Positions 45,152-54,919 of a stretch of DNA of 64,000 nucleotides are shown here, piece after piece. A program made the translations under genes and the position numbers. Source of the stretch: Cyclobacteriaceae bacterium (GTDB taxonomy: Bacteria; Bacteroidota; Bacteroidia; Cytophagales; Cyclobacteriaceae). Under the pieces are notes generated by a model that was not told the origin of the DNA, did not search any database, and saw nothing but the letters and a program-made list of their open reading frames with translations. Position 1 is the stretch's first letter. Each line of letters starts with the position of its first letter. The DNA lies in contig JAEUUG010000013.1 of assembly GCA_016787565.1 (NCBI GenBank), positions 186,001 through 250,000 on the forward strand, written 5' to 3'.

Positions 45152-46072
45152 CTAAAAACTGAATCTGCTTAAGAACTCTGCCAGCTCTTCCTTCAGGTTC
45201 TGGTGGCTGCTGATGCCCAGCGTCTTATTCACCATTTGATTTTCTTTTACATTTAACTGATGGAGCTTCATGTGCTGATTGATGAATATAAATTCAAGCT
45301 CCGGAATCAACTGTTTCAGCTCATCAACAATATCAAAAACCTTCAGGCTACGCTCTACCAGGTTATAGGTTCCGCTGGGTAAATCTACCGTCAGGAGATT
45401 ATTAAGGGCTTTGGACACCAGATCAATATGAATAAAGGAGCGTGATTGCTTGCCATCACCCTGAATGGTAATGCGCTTGTCGAAGTTCGCCTCAAAAACA
45501 AACTTGTTGATCACCGCATCGAAACGCATACTTTTGCTATAACCGTACACATTTCCACAGCGAAAGATGTAGGTATCAATCTTATTCATAAGCCTGCGTA
45601 CATGGTCTTCACCTCGCAGTTTAGAAACAGCATAGGGCGTTTTCGGATCAGGTGAATGACTCTCATCAACAGCTTCCATAGAAGATCCATAAACACCTGA
45701 GCTACTGGTATATATAAATTTCTTCACATTACTCTCTTCAACTGCATAAACCAACTCAGCCGTTCCCCAGTGATTAACCTGTTCATAAACATGCCCATCG
45801 CTGCTGGCAAAAGGTGTGGTTACTTTGGCTGCCAGATGATACACCACATCTACGCCCTTCAATATTTTTCGCAGGCCGCGCGAATCAAGTAACTCGCCCT
45901 TCACAAACGACAACTTCTGATGATTTTTTAGTTTGAGTCCGAGGAAGAGGTTAAAATTTAACCGGCTCAAATTGTCATAAACAATAACCTGCTTTACATT
46001 TTCATCTGAAACGAGCAAATTCACTAATTCAGTGCCTATGTAGCCGGCACCACCTGTAACTAATACTTTCAT
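45152..46072 (-). CDS. NAD-dependent epimerase/dehydratase (extended SDR)
   Basis: A 306-residue extended short-chain dehydrogenase/reductase. The nucleotide motif is LVTGGAGYIGTELV at the N terminus, then YHLAAKVTTP, STSSS-type TSSSGVYGSS and the catalytic pair YAVSK with Tyr and Lys. The C-terminal half resembles sugar-nucleotide epimerases. The substrate is probably a nucleotide sugar of the cell envelope, though the neighbour cysH gives no hint. It follows cysH by 15 bases. Confidence 0.88.
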   Translation of the reverse strand: MKVLVTGGAGYIGTELVNLLVSDENVKQVIVYDNLSRLNFNLFLGLKLKNHQKLSFVKGELLDSRGLRKILKGVDVVYHLAAKVTTPFASSDGHVYEQVNHWGTAELVYAVEESNVKKFIYTSSSGVYGSSMEAVDESHSPDPKTPYAVSKLRGEDHVRRLMNKIDTYIFRCGNVYGYSKSMRFDAVINKFVFEANFDKRITIQGDGKQSRSFIHIDLVSKALNNLLTVDLPSGTYNLVERSLKVFDIVDELKQLIPELEFIFINQHMKLHQLNVKENQMVNKTLGISSHQNLKEELAEFLSRFSF

Positions 46073-46087
46073 TCTTTAGGGTAGCTT

Positions 46088-46744
46088 TTACTTGTTGATT
46101 AAATCGGTATGCAGACCGCACTCCACTTTATTGAGACCAAACCAGCGGGCTTCGCGCTCTTGCATTTCCGGGTCTAATTTACGGGTACAAGGCTCACAGC
46201 CGATACTTACAAACCCCTTTTCTTCCAGCGGGTGCTTGGGCAGGTTATGCTCCTTTTGATATTGCCATATCATTTTCGCATTCCAATCCAGCATCGGATG
46301 AAAGCGGGTGCACCCATGCTTGGCAGGTTGCTCTACCTTCATAGCAGCACGTACAGCACTTTGATCGGCTCGAACACCATTGATCCAGACGTTATGAGAC
46401 AACAAAATGGCGTCCATAGGTTGGGTCTTATTCAGGTAGCAGCAATGATCCGGATCGGAGGTAAACAACAACCGTCCTTCGCCATCCCGCTGCATAAACT
46501 TGGGAACATCGGATTTCAAGTCGACCGTATTCAATTCAAATAGTTCGGTTATGTAATCTCTGAACTGTACTGTTTCAGGAAAATGATAGCCCGTGTTTAT
46601 GAAGTAAACCGGTATTGAATTGTCGATACGGCTCAGGATGTGGAGCAATACCAAACTATGAGATTGGAAGGAGGAAGTGGTAAAAAGAGTCTGACCGGCA
46701 GCCTTGTAATCCTCTATTTTGGCTTCAATTTGACGTAAATCCAT
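46088..46744 (-). CDS. cysH: assimilatory adenylylsulfate (APS) reductase
   Basis: A 218-residue reductase that turns activated sulfate into sulfite. The iron-sulfur ligands of the APS-type enzymes are present: paired cysteines in DHCCYLNK and the pair in GCEPCT. The redox-active cysteine is in VECGLHTD at the C terminus, after REARWFG. The four ligands separate it from PAPS reductases, which lack the cluster. The enzyme needs a [4Fe-4S] cluster, which the nearby SUF system could provide. Confidence 0.93.
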   Translation of the reverse strand: MDLRQIEAKIEDYKAAGQTLFTTSSFQSHSLVLLHILSRIDNSIPVYFINTGYHFPETVQFRDYITELFELNTVDLKSDVPKFMQRDGEGRLLFTSDPDHCCYLNKTQPMDAILLSHNVWINGVRADQSAVRAAMKVEQPAKHGCTRFHPMLDWNAKMIWQYQKEHNLPKHPLEEKGFVSIGCEPCTRKLDPEMQEREARWFGLNKVECGLHTDLINK

Positions 46745-46864
46745 GCAACTTATCGGTTAAGTAAAGCATTCTAACTACTTAATAATCAATTCAACTTTGC
46801 AACTATACTAAATTAAAACTTTAATTTTTTACATTAGGGACCTTAAACCAAACCTATTCAACCC

Positions 46865-48763
46865 TTGAACCTCAAATATCGGCTTCTTTTAGCTGTTTTT
46901 TTTACGTTACTAGCCCTTGGTTACCAGGTCGCCTTTTCACAAACAAAAAAGGCGGAAAAGAATTTCATTATCCAGAACAATGCTACTTGTAATTGTGGAA
47001 TTTCTGTTACCCCGGTTATCACCAACGTTTCAGCTTGCAACCAACAGAACGGTGGTATTCAAATAACTGTATCCGGTGGATCTGGCTCCTTTTCTTTTCA
47101 ATGGAGAAACCAATCCGGTGCCCCCCTTACTACAACTCAAAACCTAACAGGAATTGGAACGGGATACTATTTTTTGGAAATTCGCGATATCAATGCTCCC
47201 TCCTGCGGAGTCTATTATTATAACTATACCCTTTCTACCAGTCTATCCATTGCTGCTGTGATCAAAGATAATATTGGCTGCGTAACGGCCAATGGTGCCA
47301 TTACCCCCACGGTAAACGGTGGATCAGGAAGTTATACCTATGTATGGAAATACCCAGATGGATCTGAGGTTACAACAAAAGACATTGTCAATGTGAAGGC
47401 TGGTTCCTATTACCTGACTGCCACAGATGTTACGCTGGGTTGTATCGTTTCAAGATCCTTTAATATTAAAAGTACTTCCTCACTATTAGTCAGTCAACTC
47501 GCAACAACCCCCAACACTTCCTGCGTGGTAAACAATGGTTCCATTGACGTTATGATAACCAATGGATCAGGTCAATATAGCTCATACTGGTATAATCTGC
47601 AGACATACGGTATTGCCAGTTCAACAGAAGACCTAACGAATTCAAAAGGAGGAAACTACAGCCTCTTTTCGAGTGATCTTATTTCGGGCTGTACGGCCTA
47701 TCAAAGCTTCACCATTGAAGAACAAACAAAGGCTCCGGAGTTTACAATTTCTGACATTACCCCCAATACGGTCTGCCAGGGTCAGTTCAATGGCGCTGTG
47801 AATCTTCAACCTTTTGGCACACCCGGCCCATATGAAATTACATGGACGGATGGTATAAAAACTGTTTCAACTCTTGAAGACCCGACTACATTAGCCAGCG
47901 GAAAACATGGATTTACGATACGCGATACCCAGACAAAGTGCACCACTGTTATACCTGTAACCCATTCGCAAGCTGTCGATATTCCGAACAACTCACTACC
48001 AACTATCAACATCACACAAAATGAACTGAAACCGAATACAGGATGCAGCAGTCCGAATGGCGAGATCGCGGTGACAATCAGTGACCCACAAACTCCCTAT
48101 TCGTTTTCGTGGACTGGCCCAAATGGCTTTACATCTGTCAGTGAGGATATAACCAACCTCGCGCCTGGAACCTATACCCTAAAAGTAGAAGCAGGCTGCA
48201 ACACACCACCCGCCATTATTGCCAATGATCTGAGCGCAAAGACTCAATCCGCTATTGCTATTAATCTATTGGATATCGTAAGTGATTCGGAGAACAATTT
48301 AGACTTGAGCACAATCGAGATTGTTGAGGCTCCACTGAGTAAAGCTAAGGCTTCGATTAATGCCAGTTACATGCTGGAGGTTGACTACACAGGAATAAAG
48401 TTTACCGGAAGTGATCACCTACGTATTAGAGCTTGCGATGTGCTGAACGAATGCACCGAAAGCCTTATTACTATTGCTGTAGCGCTAGGTGATGTTATTG
48501 TCTATAATGCAGTAGCACCAAATGGTGTTGGCAACAATAAATTCATGCGTATTGAAAACTTACCTGAAGGTAACAAGGTATCGGTCTTTAACCGTTGGGG
48601 TGACAAAGTTTTTGAGACCCGTAACTATGATAATCTTTCGAAAAAATTTGATGGGATATCCCTGGATGGCAAAATGTTACCCAACGGCACATACTTCTAC
48701 AAAATAGAATTTCAAAATAGCCATGAGCAACTCAACGGATATGTTGTACTCAAATGGTTGTAA
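46865..48763 (+). CDS. gliding motility-associated C-terminal domain protein (SprB-repeat-like)
   Basis: A 632-residue exported protein starting with TTG. The frame is closed by a TAA seven codons upstream without any ATG, and the signal peptide (YRLLLAVFFTLLALGYQVAFSQ) begins right after the TTG. Four to five repeats with NGxI, GSGSYTYVWKYPDG and DLTN/NVKAGSYYLTATD blocks resemble SprB repeats. The C terminus (VIVYNAVAPNGVGNNKFMR to LNGYVVLKWL) is the CHU_C/gliding-associated domain used for type IX secretion and surface attachment. It is followed by its usual partner, PorP/SprF. Confidence 0.9.
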   Translation: MNLKYRLLLAVFFTLLALGYQVAFSQTKKAEKNFIIQNNATCNCGISVTPVITNVSACNQQNGGIQITVSGGSGSFSFQWRNQSGAPLTTTQNLTGIGTGYYFLEIRDINAPSCGVYYYNYTLSTSLSIAAVIKDNIGCVTANGAITPTVNGGSGSYTYVWKYPDGSEVTTKDIVNVKAGSYYLTATDVTLGCIVSRSFNIKSTSSLLVSQLATTPNTSCVVNNGSIDVMITNGSGQYSSYWYNLQTYGIASSTEDLTNSKGGNYSLFSSDLISGCTAYQSFTIEEQTKAPEFTISDITPNTVCQGQFNGAVNLQPFGTPGPYEITWTDGIKTVSTLEDPTTLASGKHGFTIRDTQTKCTTVIPVTHSQAVDIPNNSLPTINITQNELKPNTGCSSPNGEIAVTISDPQTPYSFSWTGPNGFTSVSEDITNLAPGTYTLKVEAGCNTPPAIIANDLSAKTQSAIAINLLDIVSDSENNLDLSTIEIVEAPLSKAKASINASYMLEVDYTGIKFTGSDHLRIRACDVLNECTESLITIAVALGDVIVYNAVAPNGVGNNKFMRIENLPEGNKVSVFNRWGDKVFETRNYDNLSKKFDGISLDGKMLPNGTYFYKIEFQNSHEQLNGYVVLKWL

Positions 48764-48797
48764 GCACGAACAACGCTGATTTTTTTAAACTGAGCCT

Positions 48798-49724
48798 ATG
48801 AAACACTCTTTACTCACGCTGTTAGGTTTTTTCATTTTCCTTACCGGGTATTCACAAACCGATCCGCTTTACGCGCAATACCTAAGCAATCCGCTAACAA
48901 TCAATCCGGCTTATTCGGGCTTGAACGATAATTTTAATGCCTCCATCAGCTACAGGCGGCAATGGGCCGGGTTTGAGGGGAGTCCAACAACAATAAATTT
49001 TAGTGCGCATTCAGCTATAAATAATAACAAAATGGGCCTCGGCCTGCTGGTGGTTCAGGATAATATTGGTAACAACAAGAACACAGAAGCGAACATTACC
49101 TATGCTTACCGACTTAACCTGAAGAAGTACACACTTTCATTCGGATTGCAGGCCGGAATATTAAATTACCGGAGCGATAACGCAGAACTCAATCCCTACG
49201 ATCCCTCAGAATTTCTATTCGCTTCCAATCAAAACGTGATTGCCCCCAACCTCGGTGCCGGCATTATTCTGAAGAGTGAAAGCTTCTTTCTTGGAATTTC
49301 GATTCCACGAATGCTGACATCAACCGCCACCTACGTAACCATGGATAATCCGAATGATGAGATAGAAGGGGCGCTTTATAACAAGCATATCTATGGAACG
49401 GTATCGTATGTTTTTTTCCTGTCTGAACGCGTACGTTTTAAACCCTCCATGCTGGTAAAGGCGGTAAAAGGAGCTCCTGTTTCCCTTGACATTAATGCAA
49501 CGATGAACCTTGATGAAAAATACAGCGCAGGAATTTTTACCCGAAATCTCAATACCATCGGATTGCTAACCCAAATCAAATTTAACGAAGCTTATCGCCT
49601 CGGATACATTTTTGAGGTACCTACCAATAAATCAGTCGGCACCCGATTTACCACACATGAAATTAGCTTCGGCTTGAACATCGCTGTTTTTAGTTCCCAC
49701 AAAACCAGTATTACTAATTTTTAG
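48798..49724 (+). CDS. PorP/SprF family type IX secretion membrane protein
   Basis: A 308-residue outer-membrane beta-barrel protein with a signal peptide (LLGFFIFLTGYSQ). The family entry motif DPLYAQYLSNPLTINPAYSGLNDNFNASISYRRQW is clear and repeated amphipathic strands follow. SprF-like proteins serve the secretion or attachment of the large adhesin encoded just upstream, here 34 bases away. Confidence 0.93.
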   Translation: MKHSLLTLLGFFIFLTGYSQTDPLYAQYLSNPLTINPAYSGLNDNFNASISYRRQWAGFEGSPTTINFSAHSAINNNKMGLGLLVVQDNIGNNKNTEANITYAYRLNLKKYTLSFGLQAGILNYRSDNAELNPYDPSEFLFASNQNVIAPNLGAGIILKSESFFLGISIPRMLTSTATYVTMDNPNDEIEGALYNKHIYGTVSYVFFLSERVRFKPSMLVKAVKGAPVSLDINATMNLDEKYSAGIFTRNLNTIGLLTQIKFNEAYRLGYIFEVPTNKSVGTRFTTHEISFGLNIAVFSSHKTSITNF

Positions 49725-49795
49725 ATTGTTGGAGTTTCCTTCCAGTCAAATAAAATCCTGAACCTTTTAAAGTCAATCCTGTTTATCTTTAGAGA

Positions 49796-50206
49796 ATGAA
49801 GGTAAAGGTTTCCCGAAAAGAACATTTTAATGCTGCGCATCGTCTTTTCAATCCAGATTGGTCGGACGAAAAGAATAACAAGGTCTTTGGTAAGTGCAAC
49901 AATCCCAACTACCACGGCCATAATTACGAACTCGTGGTTAGTGTAATCGGTGAACCAGACCCTGAAACGGGCTATGTGTTTGATATGAAGGAATTAAGTG
50001 ACCTGATCAAGGATCATGTTTTAGCTAAATTTGATCATCAGAACTTAAACCTGGATACCGAATATTTTAAAAGACTGAATCCTACAGCTGAAAACATTGC
50101 CGTTGTCATCTGGAGAATATTGAGGCAGCAAATCGACCCAAAATTTGAACTGAAAATTACACTTTATGAGACAGAAAGAAATTTCGTTGAATATCCGGCC
50201 TCTTAA
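49796..50206 (+). CDS. 6-pyruvoyl-tetrahydropterin synthase / QueD family protein
   Basis: A 136-residue PTPS-fold enzyme. Zinc histidines are in FNAAHRL and YHGHNYEL, the catalytic cysteine in GKCNNPNYHGH, and the substrate glutamate in LYETERNFVEY. It acts on dihydroneopterin triphosphate, made by FolE, whose gene overlaps it by 41 bases. It could produce 6-carboxy-tetrahydropterin (queuosine path) or tetrahydropterin cofactor; the sequence alone does not separate these. Confidence 0.9.
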   Translation: MKVKVSRKEHFNAAHRLFNPDWSDEKNNKVFGKCNNPNYHGHNYELVVSVIGEPDPETGYVFDMKELSDLIKDHVLAKFDHQNLNLDTEYFKRLNPTAENIAVVIWRILRQQIDPKFELKITLYETERNFVEYPAS

Positions 50207-50855
50207 GCCCCATGATGATGATGCCGATGATGTTCATGTTGGGTCTTCGGCTGAAACTCCCTTGCGTCAGGATGCCTTTGAACTCGATGATGATGAAAAA
50301 ATCACCCGCATTGAAAAACACTTTCACGAGATCATGCACATTCTCGGTCTCGACCTGAATGACGATAGCCTGAGCGGAACTCCCCGCAGGGTTGCCAAAA
50401 TGTATGTGAAAGAAGTTTTTAGCGGGCTAAACCCCAAGAACAGGCCACATGCACGGCTTTTCGAAAACAAATACAATTATGATCAAATGCTCGTGGAGAA
50501 GGATATTACATTCTATTCCCACTGCGAGCATCATTTTGTTCCGATTTATGGCAAAGCACACGTGGCGTATTTTTCTTCAGGGAAAGTAATCGGACTCTCG
50601 AAAATAAACCGGATTGTACAGTATTTCTCCAAGCGCCCTCAGGTTCAGGAACGACTAACCGTGCAGATAGGAAAGGAAATGCAACGCGTTTTGCATACCG
50701 ATGATATTGCTGTTGTTATTGACGCTAACCATATGTGTGTTGCCTCCCGTGGCGTTGGTGATACTAACAGTAAAACCGGCACAGCCTATTTCTCCGGAAA
50801 ATTCAAGGACGATAACATTAAACGGGAGTTCCTTAATTACGTGAACAGCAAGTAA
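50166..50855 (+). CDS. folE: GTP cyclohydrolase I
   Basis: A 229-residue enzyme opening GTP to dihydroneopterin triphosphate. The zinc site is in YSHCEHHFVPIYGK and the C-terminal cysteine in NHMCVASRGVGD; KINRIVQYFSKRPQVQERLT is the family core. The first 45 residues are acidic and poorly conserved (repeated Asp codons). The start at 50166 overlaps the preceding gene by 41 bases, in another frame; the next in-frame Met is far downstream, so the overlap is probably real. Confidence 0.94.
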   Translation: MRQKEISLNIRPLKPHDDDADDVHVGSSAETPLRQDAFELDDDEKITRIEKHFHEIMHILGLDLNDDSLSGTPRRVAKMYVKEVFSGLNPKNRPHARLFENKYNYDQMLVEKDITFYSHCEHHFVPIYGKAHVAYFSSGKVIGLSKINRIVQYFSKRPQVQERLTVQIGKEMQRVLHTDDIAVVIDANHMCVASRGVGDTNSKTGTAYFSGKFKDDNIKREFLNYVNSK

Positions 50856-50941
50856 TTTGAAGGCTGGAGAAGTTCAATTTTTTCGTTGATAATTATTGAA
50901 ATTGGCTAATTTGGTCCTGCTAAACCAAATCGCCATTACAC

Positions 50942-51442
50942 ATGCCTCTTGAGCAGGATATTCAACAACGCGAATTCAGGAATGAGCACCACAAAGCCAT
51001 CCTGAATATTCTGTATACCCATAACTATCTTGTTGGAAAAATCAATGATCTGTTTAAGGATTTTGAAGTAACCCGCCAGCAATATAATGTTCTGCGAATC
51101 TTACGGGGCCAATATCCTGGTCATGCATCCATCAACATCATTCGCGAGCGGATGCTCGATAACATGTCGGATGCATCCCGCATCGTGGAACGCTTGCGTC
51201 TTAAAGAACTGGTGAAGCGTGAGGATTCCAAGGATGATAAACGGGCGGTGGAAATCACCATTACAGAAAAAGGACTTCAACTCCTAAATTCCATGCAACA
51301 TGATGTTGACAGCCTGGACACTATGTTACAGGGGTTGACAGCGGATGAAGCCCTGCAACTGAATAAGTTGCTTGATAAAATCAGAACCTCAGAACCAATC
51401 CGGGAATCTCAACCATTCGAACTCAAAGAAGTGAGCTCGTAG
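50942..51442 (+). CDS. MarR family transcriptional regulator
   Basis: A 166-residue regulator with the winged helix-turn-helix of MarR: VTRQQYNVLRILRGQYPGHASINIIRERM, the recognition helix MSDASRIVERLRLKELVKREDSKDDKRAVEITITEKGLQLL. It probably senses a small molecule or oxidation. Cytosolic dimer; the target is not apparent. It lies 45 bases upstream of the aconitase gene and could regulate it or itself. Confidence 0.9.
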   Translation: MPLEQDIQQREFRNEHHKAILNILYTHNYLVGKINDLFKDFEVTRQQYNVLRILRGQYPGHASINIIRERMLDNMSDASRIVERLRLKELVKREDSKDDKRAVEITITEKGLQLLNSMQHDVDSLDTMLQGLTADEALQLNKLLDKIRTSEPIRESQPFELKEVSS

Positions 51443-51486
51443 GAAGAAAAAAATAATTACTTTAGCACGATCAAAAAAACAAACCT

Positions 51487-54000
51487 ATGGCATTCGATTT
51501 AGAGATGATAAAAGCCTTGTATAGCCAGATGCCCTCACGCATCGCCAAGGCCAGAAAAGTTGTAAACCGACCTCTGACACTTTCAGAAAAAATATTGTAC
51601 TCACATCTTCACTCCGATCAGAAAGTGGAGAATTTCGGCAGGGGTAAATCGTATGTTGATTTCGCTCCTGATCGTGTAGCCATGCAAGATGCCACAGCGC
51701 AAATGGCCCTGCTGCAATTCATGTCAGCCGGAAGGCCAAAAGTAGCTGTACCCTCAACGGTACATTGCGATCACCTGATCGTTGCTAAAACCGGTGCGAA
51801 AGCCGACTTAACCATCGCCAACAGCGATAGCAAAGAGGTATTTGATTTTCTTTCTTCCGTATCAAATAAATATGGAATTGGTTTCTGGAAACCCGGAGCG
51901 GGAATTATTCACCAGGTGGTATTAGAAAATTATGCCTTCCCAGGTGGTATGATGATTGGAACAGACTCACATACTGTCAATGCAGGCGGTCTTGGTATGG
52001 TGGCCATCGGTGTAGGTGGTGCCGATGCTGTTGATGTTATGGCCGGCATGGCATGGGAACTTAAATTTCCAAAACTTATTGGAATCAAACTTACCGGTAA
52101 ACTGAGTGGATGGGCATCTGCAAAAGATGTTATCCTAAAAGTGGCCGGTATCCTTACTGTAAAGGGAGGAACAGGAGCCATTGTTGAGTACTTTGGTGAT
52201 GGCGCAATCTCCCTGAGTTGTACCGGTAAAGGAACCATTTGTAATATGGGTGCCGAAATAGGTGCGACTACCTCTACGTTTGGATACGATGAGTCGATGG
52301 AGCGTTATCTAAATTCTACAGGGCGTACAGAAGTATCCCGGATGGCAAACAAAATTAAACAACACCTTACGGCTGATCCTGAAGTTTATGCTGAACCGGA
52401 AAAGTATTTCGACCAGGTAATCGAAATCAACCTTTCTGAATTGGAGCCACATCTGAACGGGCCCTTCACTCCCGATTTAGCAACACCCATCTCAAAACTG
52501 AAAGAAGAAGCAGCAAAGAACGGATGGCCAACTAAAATTGAAGTAGGCTTGATTGGTTCGTGCACGAACTCATCCTACGAAGATATATCCCGGGCAGCCA
52601 GTCTGGCGAGGCAGGTAGCCGACAAGGGATTAAAGACTAAAGCAGAATTCACCATTACACCAGGTTCCGAGCAGGTACGTTATACCATTGAGCGCGATGG
52701 CTTTATCGATACCTTCGATAAAATCGGAGCGAAAGTATTTGCCAACGCATGCGGTCCGTGCATTGGTATGTGGGCGCGGGTTGGAGCAGACCGGAAAGAA
52801 AAAAATACCATTGTTCATTCCTTCAATAGAAATTTCCAATCGCGTAATGATGGTAATCCCAACACGTATGCCTTTGTCGGATCACCCGAATTGGTAACAG
52901 CATTGGCAATTGCCGGGGATCTGAACTTTAATCCGATTACAGATTACCTCACCAATGAACAGGGCGAACAAGTTAAACTTGACCCTCCTACCGGTGATGA
53001 ACTTCCTAAAATCGGGTTTGATGTAAAAGATCCCGGCTATCAGGCACCCGCCAGAGACGGCAGCAAAGTACAGGTTAAAGTGAGCCCCACTTCCGATCGC
53101 TTGCAACTTCTTGCTCCATTCAAAGCCTGGGAAGGCACAGACCTGAAAGGGTTACGGTTGCTCATTAAAGCGAAAGGCAAGTGTACCACCGATCATATTT
53201 CCATGGCCGGTAAGTGGTTAAAGTACAGAGGTCACCTCGATAACATATCGAACAACCTATTGATTGGGGCAACCAATTTCTTCAATGAAAAAATAAACAG
53301 TGTGAAGAATGGTTTGAGTGGCGAGTACAATGAAGTACCCCAAGTTCAGCGCGCGTATAAGTCGAATGGTATTGGTTCCATCGTGGTAGGAGATGAAAAT
53401 TACGGTGAAGGATCATCACGCGAGCACGCTGCCATGGAGCCACGCCATTTAGGTGTACGCGCCATACTCGTAAAATCATTTGCCCGCATCCATGAAACAA
53501 ACCTGAAAAAACAAGGTATGCTGGCCCTGACGTTTGCGAACAAAGAAGATTACAACAAAATTCAGGAAGATGATATTATTGACATTGTCGGTCTGACTTC
53601 ATTCTCTCCGGATAAGCCACTGACCCTGGTGCTTCACCACAGCAATGGGGCGAGCGAATCTATTACTGTGAATCATACTTATAATGCCAACCAAATCGAG
53701 TGGTTTAAAGCCGGCTCAGCGCTTAACCTCATGGGTGGTACTTCAACGCCAGCAAAGAAAGCTGCACCCAAGAAAGCAACAAAAAAAGCTGTCGCTAAAA
53801 AAGTTGTGAAAAAGGCTGCTCCAAAAAAAATTATTAAAAAAGCGCCAGCAAAAAAAGTAGTTAAGAAGGTAAAGAAAGCTGCGGCTAAAAAAGTAGTAAA
53901 GAAGGTGACGCCTAAAAAGGTAGTTAAAAAAACTGCGAAGAGGCCCACGAAAAAAATAGTAAAAAAGGTTGTAAAGAAAGCAGCCAAAAAGAAAAAGTAA
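51487..54000 (+). CDS. acn: aconitate hydratase with histone-H1-like C-terminal tail
   Basis: An 837-residue protein. Residues 1-750 are a complete mitochondrial-type aconitase converting citrate to isocitrate in the TCA cycle: substrate loop [13 protein letters not shown], cluster ligands in GSCTNSS and ACGPCIGMW, and the swivel domain with [15 protein letters not shown]. From residue 756 (53752) an 82-residue tail consists almost only of Lys, Ala, Val and Pro ([14 protein letters not shown] repeated), like the tails of bacterial histone-H1-like proteins. The frame is continuous and a terminator follows at once, so the tail belongs to this protein. It may bind nucleic acid, a moonlighting role known for aconitases of other organisms; that is inference. 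Confidence 0.95.
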   Translation: MAFDLEMIKALYSQMPSRIAKARKVVNRPLTLSEKILYSHLHSDQKVENFGRGKSYVDFAPDRVAMQDATAQMALLQFMSAGRPKVAVPSTVHCDHLIVAKTGAKADLTIANSDSKEVFDFLSSVSNKYGIGFWKPGAGIIHQVVLENYAFPGGMMIGTDSHTVNAGGLGMVAIGVGGADAVDVMAGMAWELKFPKLIGIKLTGKLSGWASAKDVILKVAGILTVKGGTGAIVEYFGDGAISLSCTGKGTICNMGAEIGATTSTFGYDESMERYLNSTGRTEVSRMANKIKQHLTADPEVYAEPEKYFDQVIEINLSELEPHLNGPFTPDLATPISKLKEEAAKNGWPTKIEVGLIGSCTNSSYEDISRAASLARQVADKGLKTKAEFTITPGSEQVRYTIERDGFIDTFDKIGAKVFANACGPCIGMWARVGADRKEKNTIVHSFNRNFQSRNDGNPNTYAFVGSPELVTALAIAGDLNFNPITDYLTNEQGEQVKLDPPTGDELPKIGFDVKDPGYQAPARDGSKVQVKVSPTSDRLQLLAPFKAWEGTDLKGLRLLIKAKGKCTTDHISMAGKWLKYRGHLDNISNNLLIGATNFFNEKINSVKNGLSGEYNEVPQVQRAYKSNGIGSIVVGDENYGEGSSREHAAMEPRHLGVRAILVKSFARIHETNLKKQGMLALTFANKEDYNKIQEDDIIDIVGLTSFSPDKPLTLVLHHSNGASESITVNHTYNANQIEWFKAGSALNLMGGTSTPAKKAAPKKATKKAVAKKVVKKAAPKKIIKKAPAKKVVKKVKKAAAKKVVKKVTPKKVVKKTAKRPTKKIVKKVVKKAAKKKK

Positions 54001-54001
54001 A

Positions 54002-54036
54002 AAAAGCCCCGCCAGCAGCGGGGTTTTTCTTTTTTA
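54002..54036 (+). terminator. intrinsic terminator of the aconitase gene
   Basis: The 6-bp stem CCCCGC/GCGGGG (54007-54012 and 54018-54023, loop of five) runs into TTTTTCTTTTTT directly after the aconitase stop. Confidence 0.88.
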
Positions 54037-54170
54037 TAAAGGCCTTATTGAGGACGAACTTTTTCGATAAGGATTGAAATAGAAATTGAATGGCATTAGT
54101 GATGAGTGGGGTATGTTACATTAGATTTGGAGTATGATTAACAAATCTGGTTGGTTACCGAAGTTGAAAT

Positions 54171-54731
54171 ATGAAATATCTATTGAACGACCAGCAAAGT
54201 GAACGACTAATCTTCCAGGAAATCAGCCTCGCGGATTATCCTGAATGGCTTACGTTTCATCAGGATCCACGATCCTCTTTGCATTGGCATTCCGAAAAAG
54301 AAGATTCCGAAATAGCCTGCAAAAAGTGGTATAAAAAGCAATTCCACCGTTATGAAAATAATCTGGGTGGAATGAACGCGTTAATCGAAAAGGCAAGCGG
54401 AAAATTCATCGGTCATTGTGGACTCCTGGTGCAACAGGTTGATGACTATATGGAACTTGAAATTGCCTACTCTTTGCTTCCTGAATTTTGGAGGAACGGC
54501 TATGCAACTGAAGCTGCCAGGAAGTGCCGGGATTATGCCTTTGCGCATAACTTTTCAGAATCACTGATATCAATCATCAGCCTAACCAACAAACCTTCTG
54601 AAAATGTTGCTATAAAAAATGGAATGGCCCTCGACAAGGTAACGATCTACAACAATAATTCAGTTAATATTTATAGAGTCAGAAAAACAGAATGGATTAA
54701 GTATTCTCAATCGGCTTCAGTGCCATCCTGA
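54171..54731 (+). CDS. GNAT family N-acetyltransferase
   Basis: A 186-residue acetyltransferase of the RimJ/RimL type. The acetyl-CoA-binding motif is LLPEFWRNGYATEAARKCRDYAF with the preceding strand ELEIAYSL, and NKPSENVAIKNGM as the B motif. The substrate may be a protein N terminus or an antibiotic-like amine. Its last 35 bases overlap a short possible remnant on the other strand. Confidence 0.85.
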   Translation: MKYLLNDQQSERLIFQEISLADYPEWLTFHQDPRSSLHWHSEKEDSEIACKKWYKKQFHRYENNLGGMNALIEKASGKFIGHCGLLVQQVDDYMELEIAYSLLPEFWRNGYATEAARKCRDYAFAHNFSESLISIISLTNKPSENVAIKNGMALDKVTIYNNNSVNIYRVRKTEWIKYSQSASVPS

Positions 54732-54846
54732 ATTCACTTAAGATCAAGACAGCCCGTACAATTTTAAAATGGCGATAATCTATGCCGTGGAGTCGGGTAG
54801 CAAAATCCAGATACAGACCCGATAGTGTACGTTGGGAGTTGATCAT
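54697..54846 (-). pseudogene. possible decayed fragment of a Nudix C-terminal coding region
   Basis: A 49-codon frame on the minus strand ends in LSEFRMALKPIENT, which resembles the end of the Nudix protein 0.8 kb away (LNEFRMVLKSISES). Upstream GLY and IV/A residues occur at nearly matching distances. At DNA level about 25 of 32 bases agree around the shared stretch (54715 region against the 55500 region). The rest of a Nudix enzyme is absent. It could be a duplication remnant or, less likely, a true small gene. Confidence 0.3.
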
Positions 54847-54919
54847 ATTAAATATTTCCGTAGCTTCAGAAACAATTATACGCTAGATTTAGTTACGTTT
54901 TTAACAAACGCCCTTTACT

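Noticed and set aside
53752-53997. The lysine-rich end of aconitase as a separate H1-like gene or a frameshift artefact
   Set aside because: No stop or start separates it from the aconitase frame, and the terminator follows the common stop.
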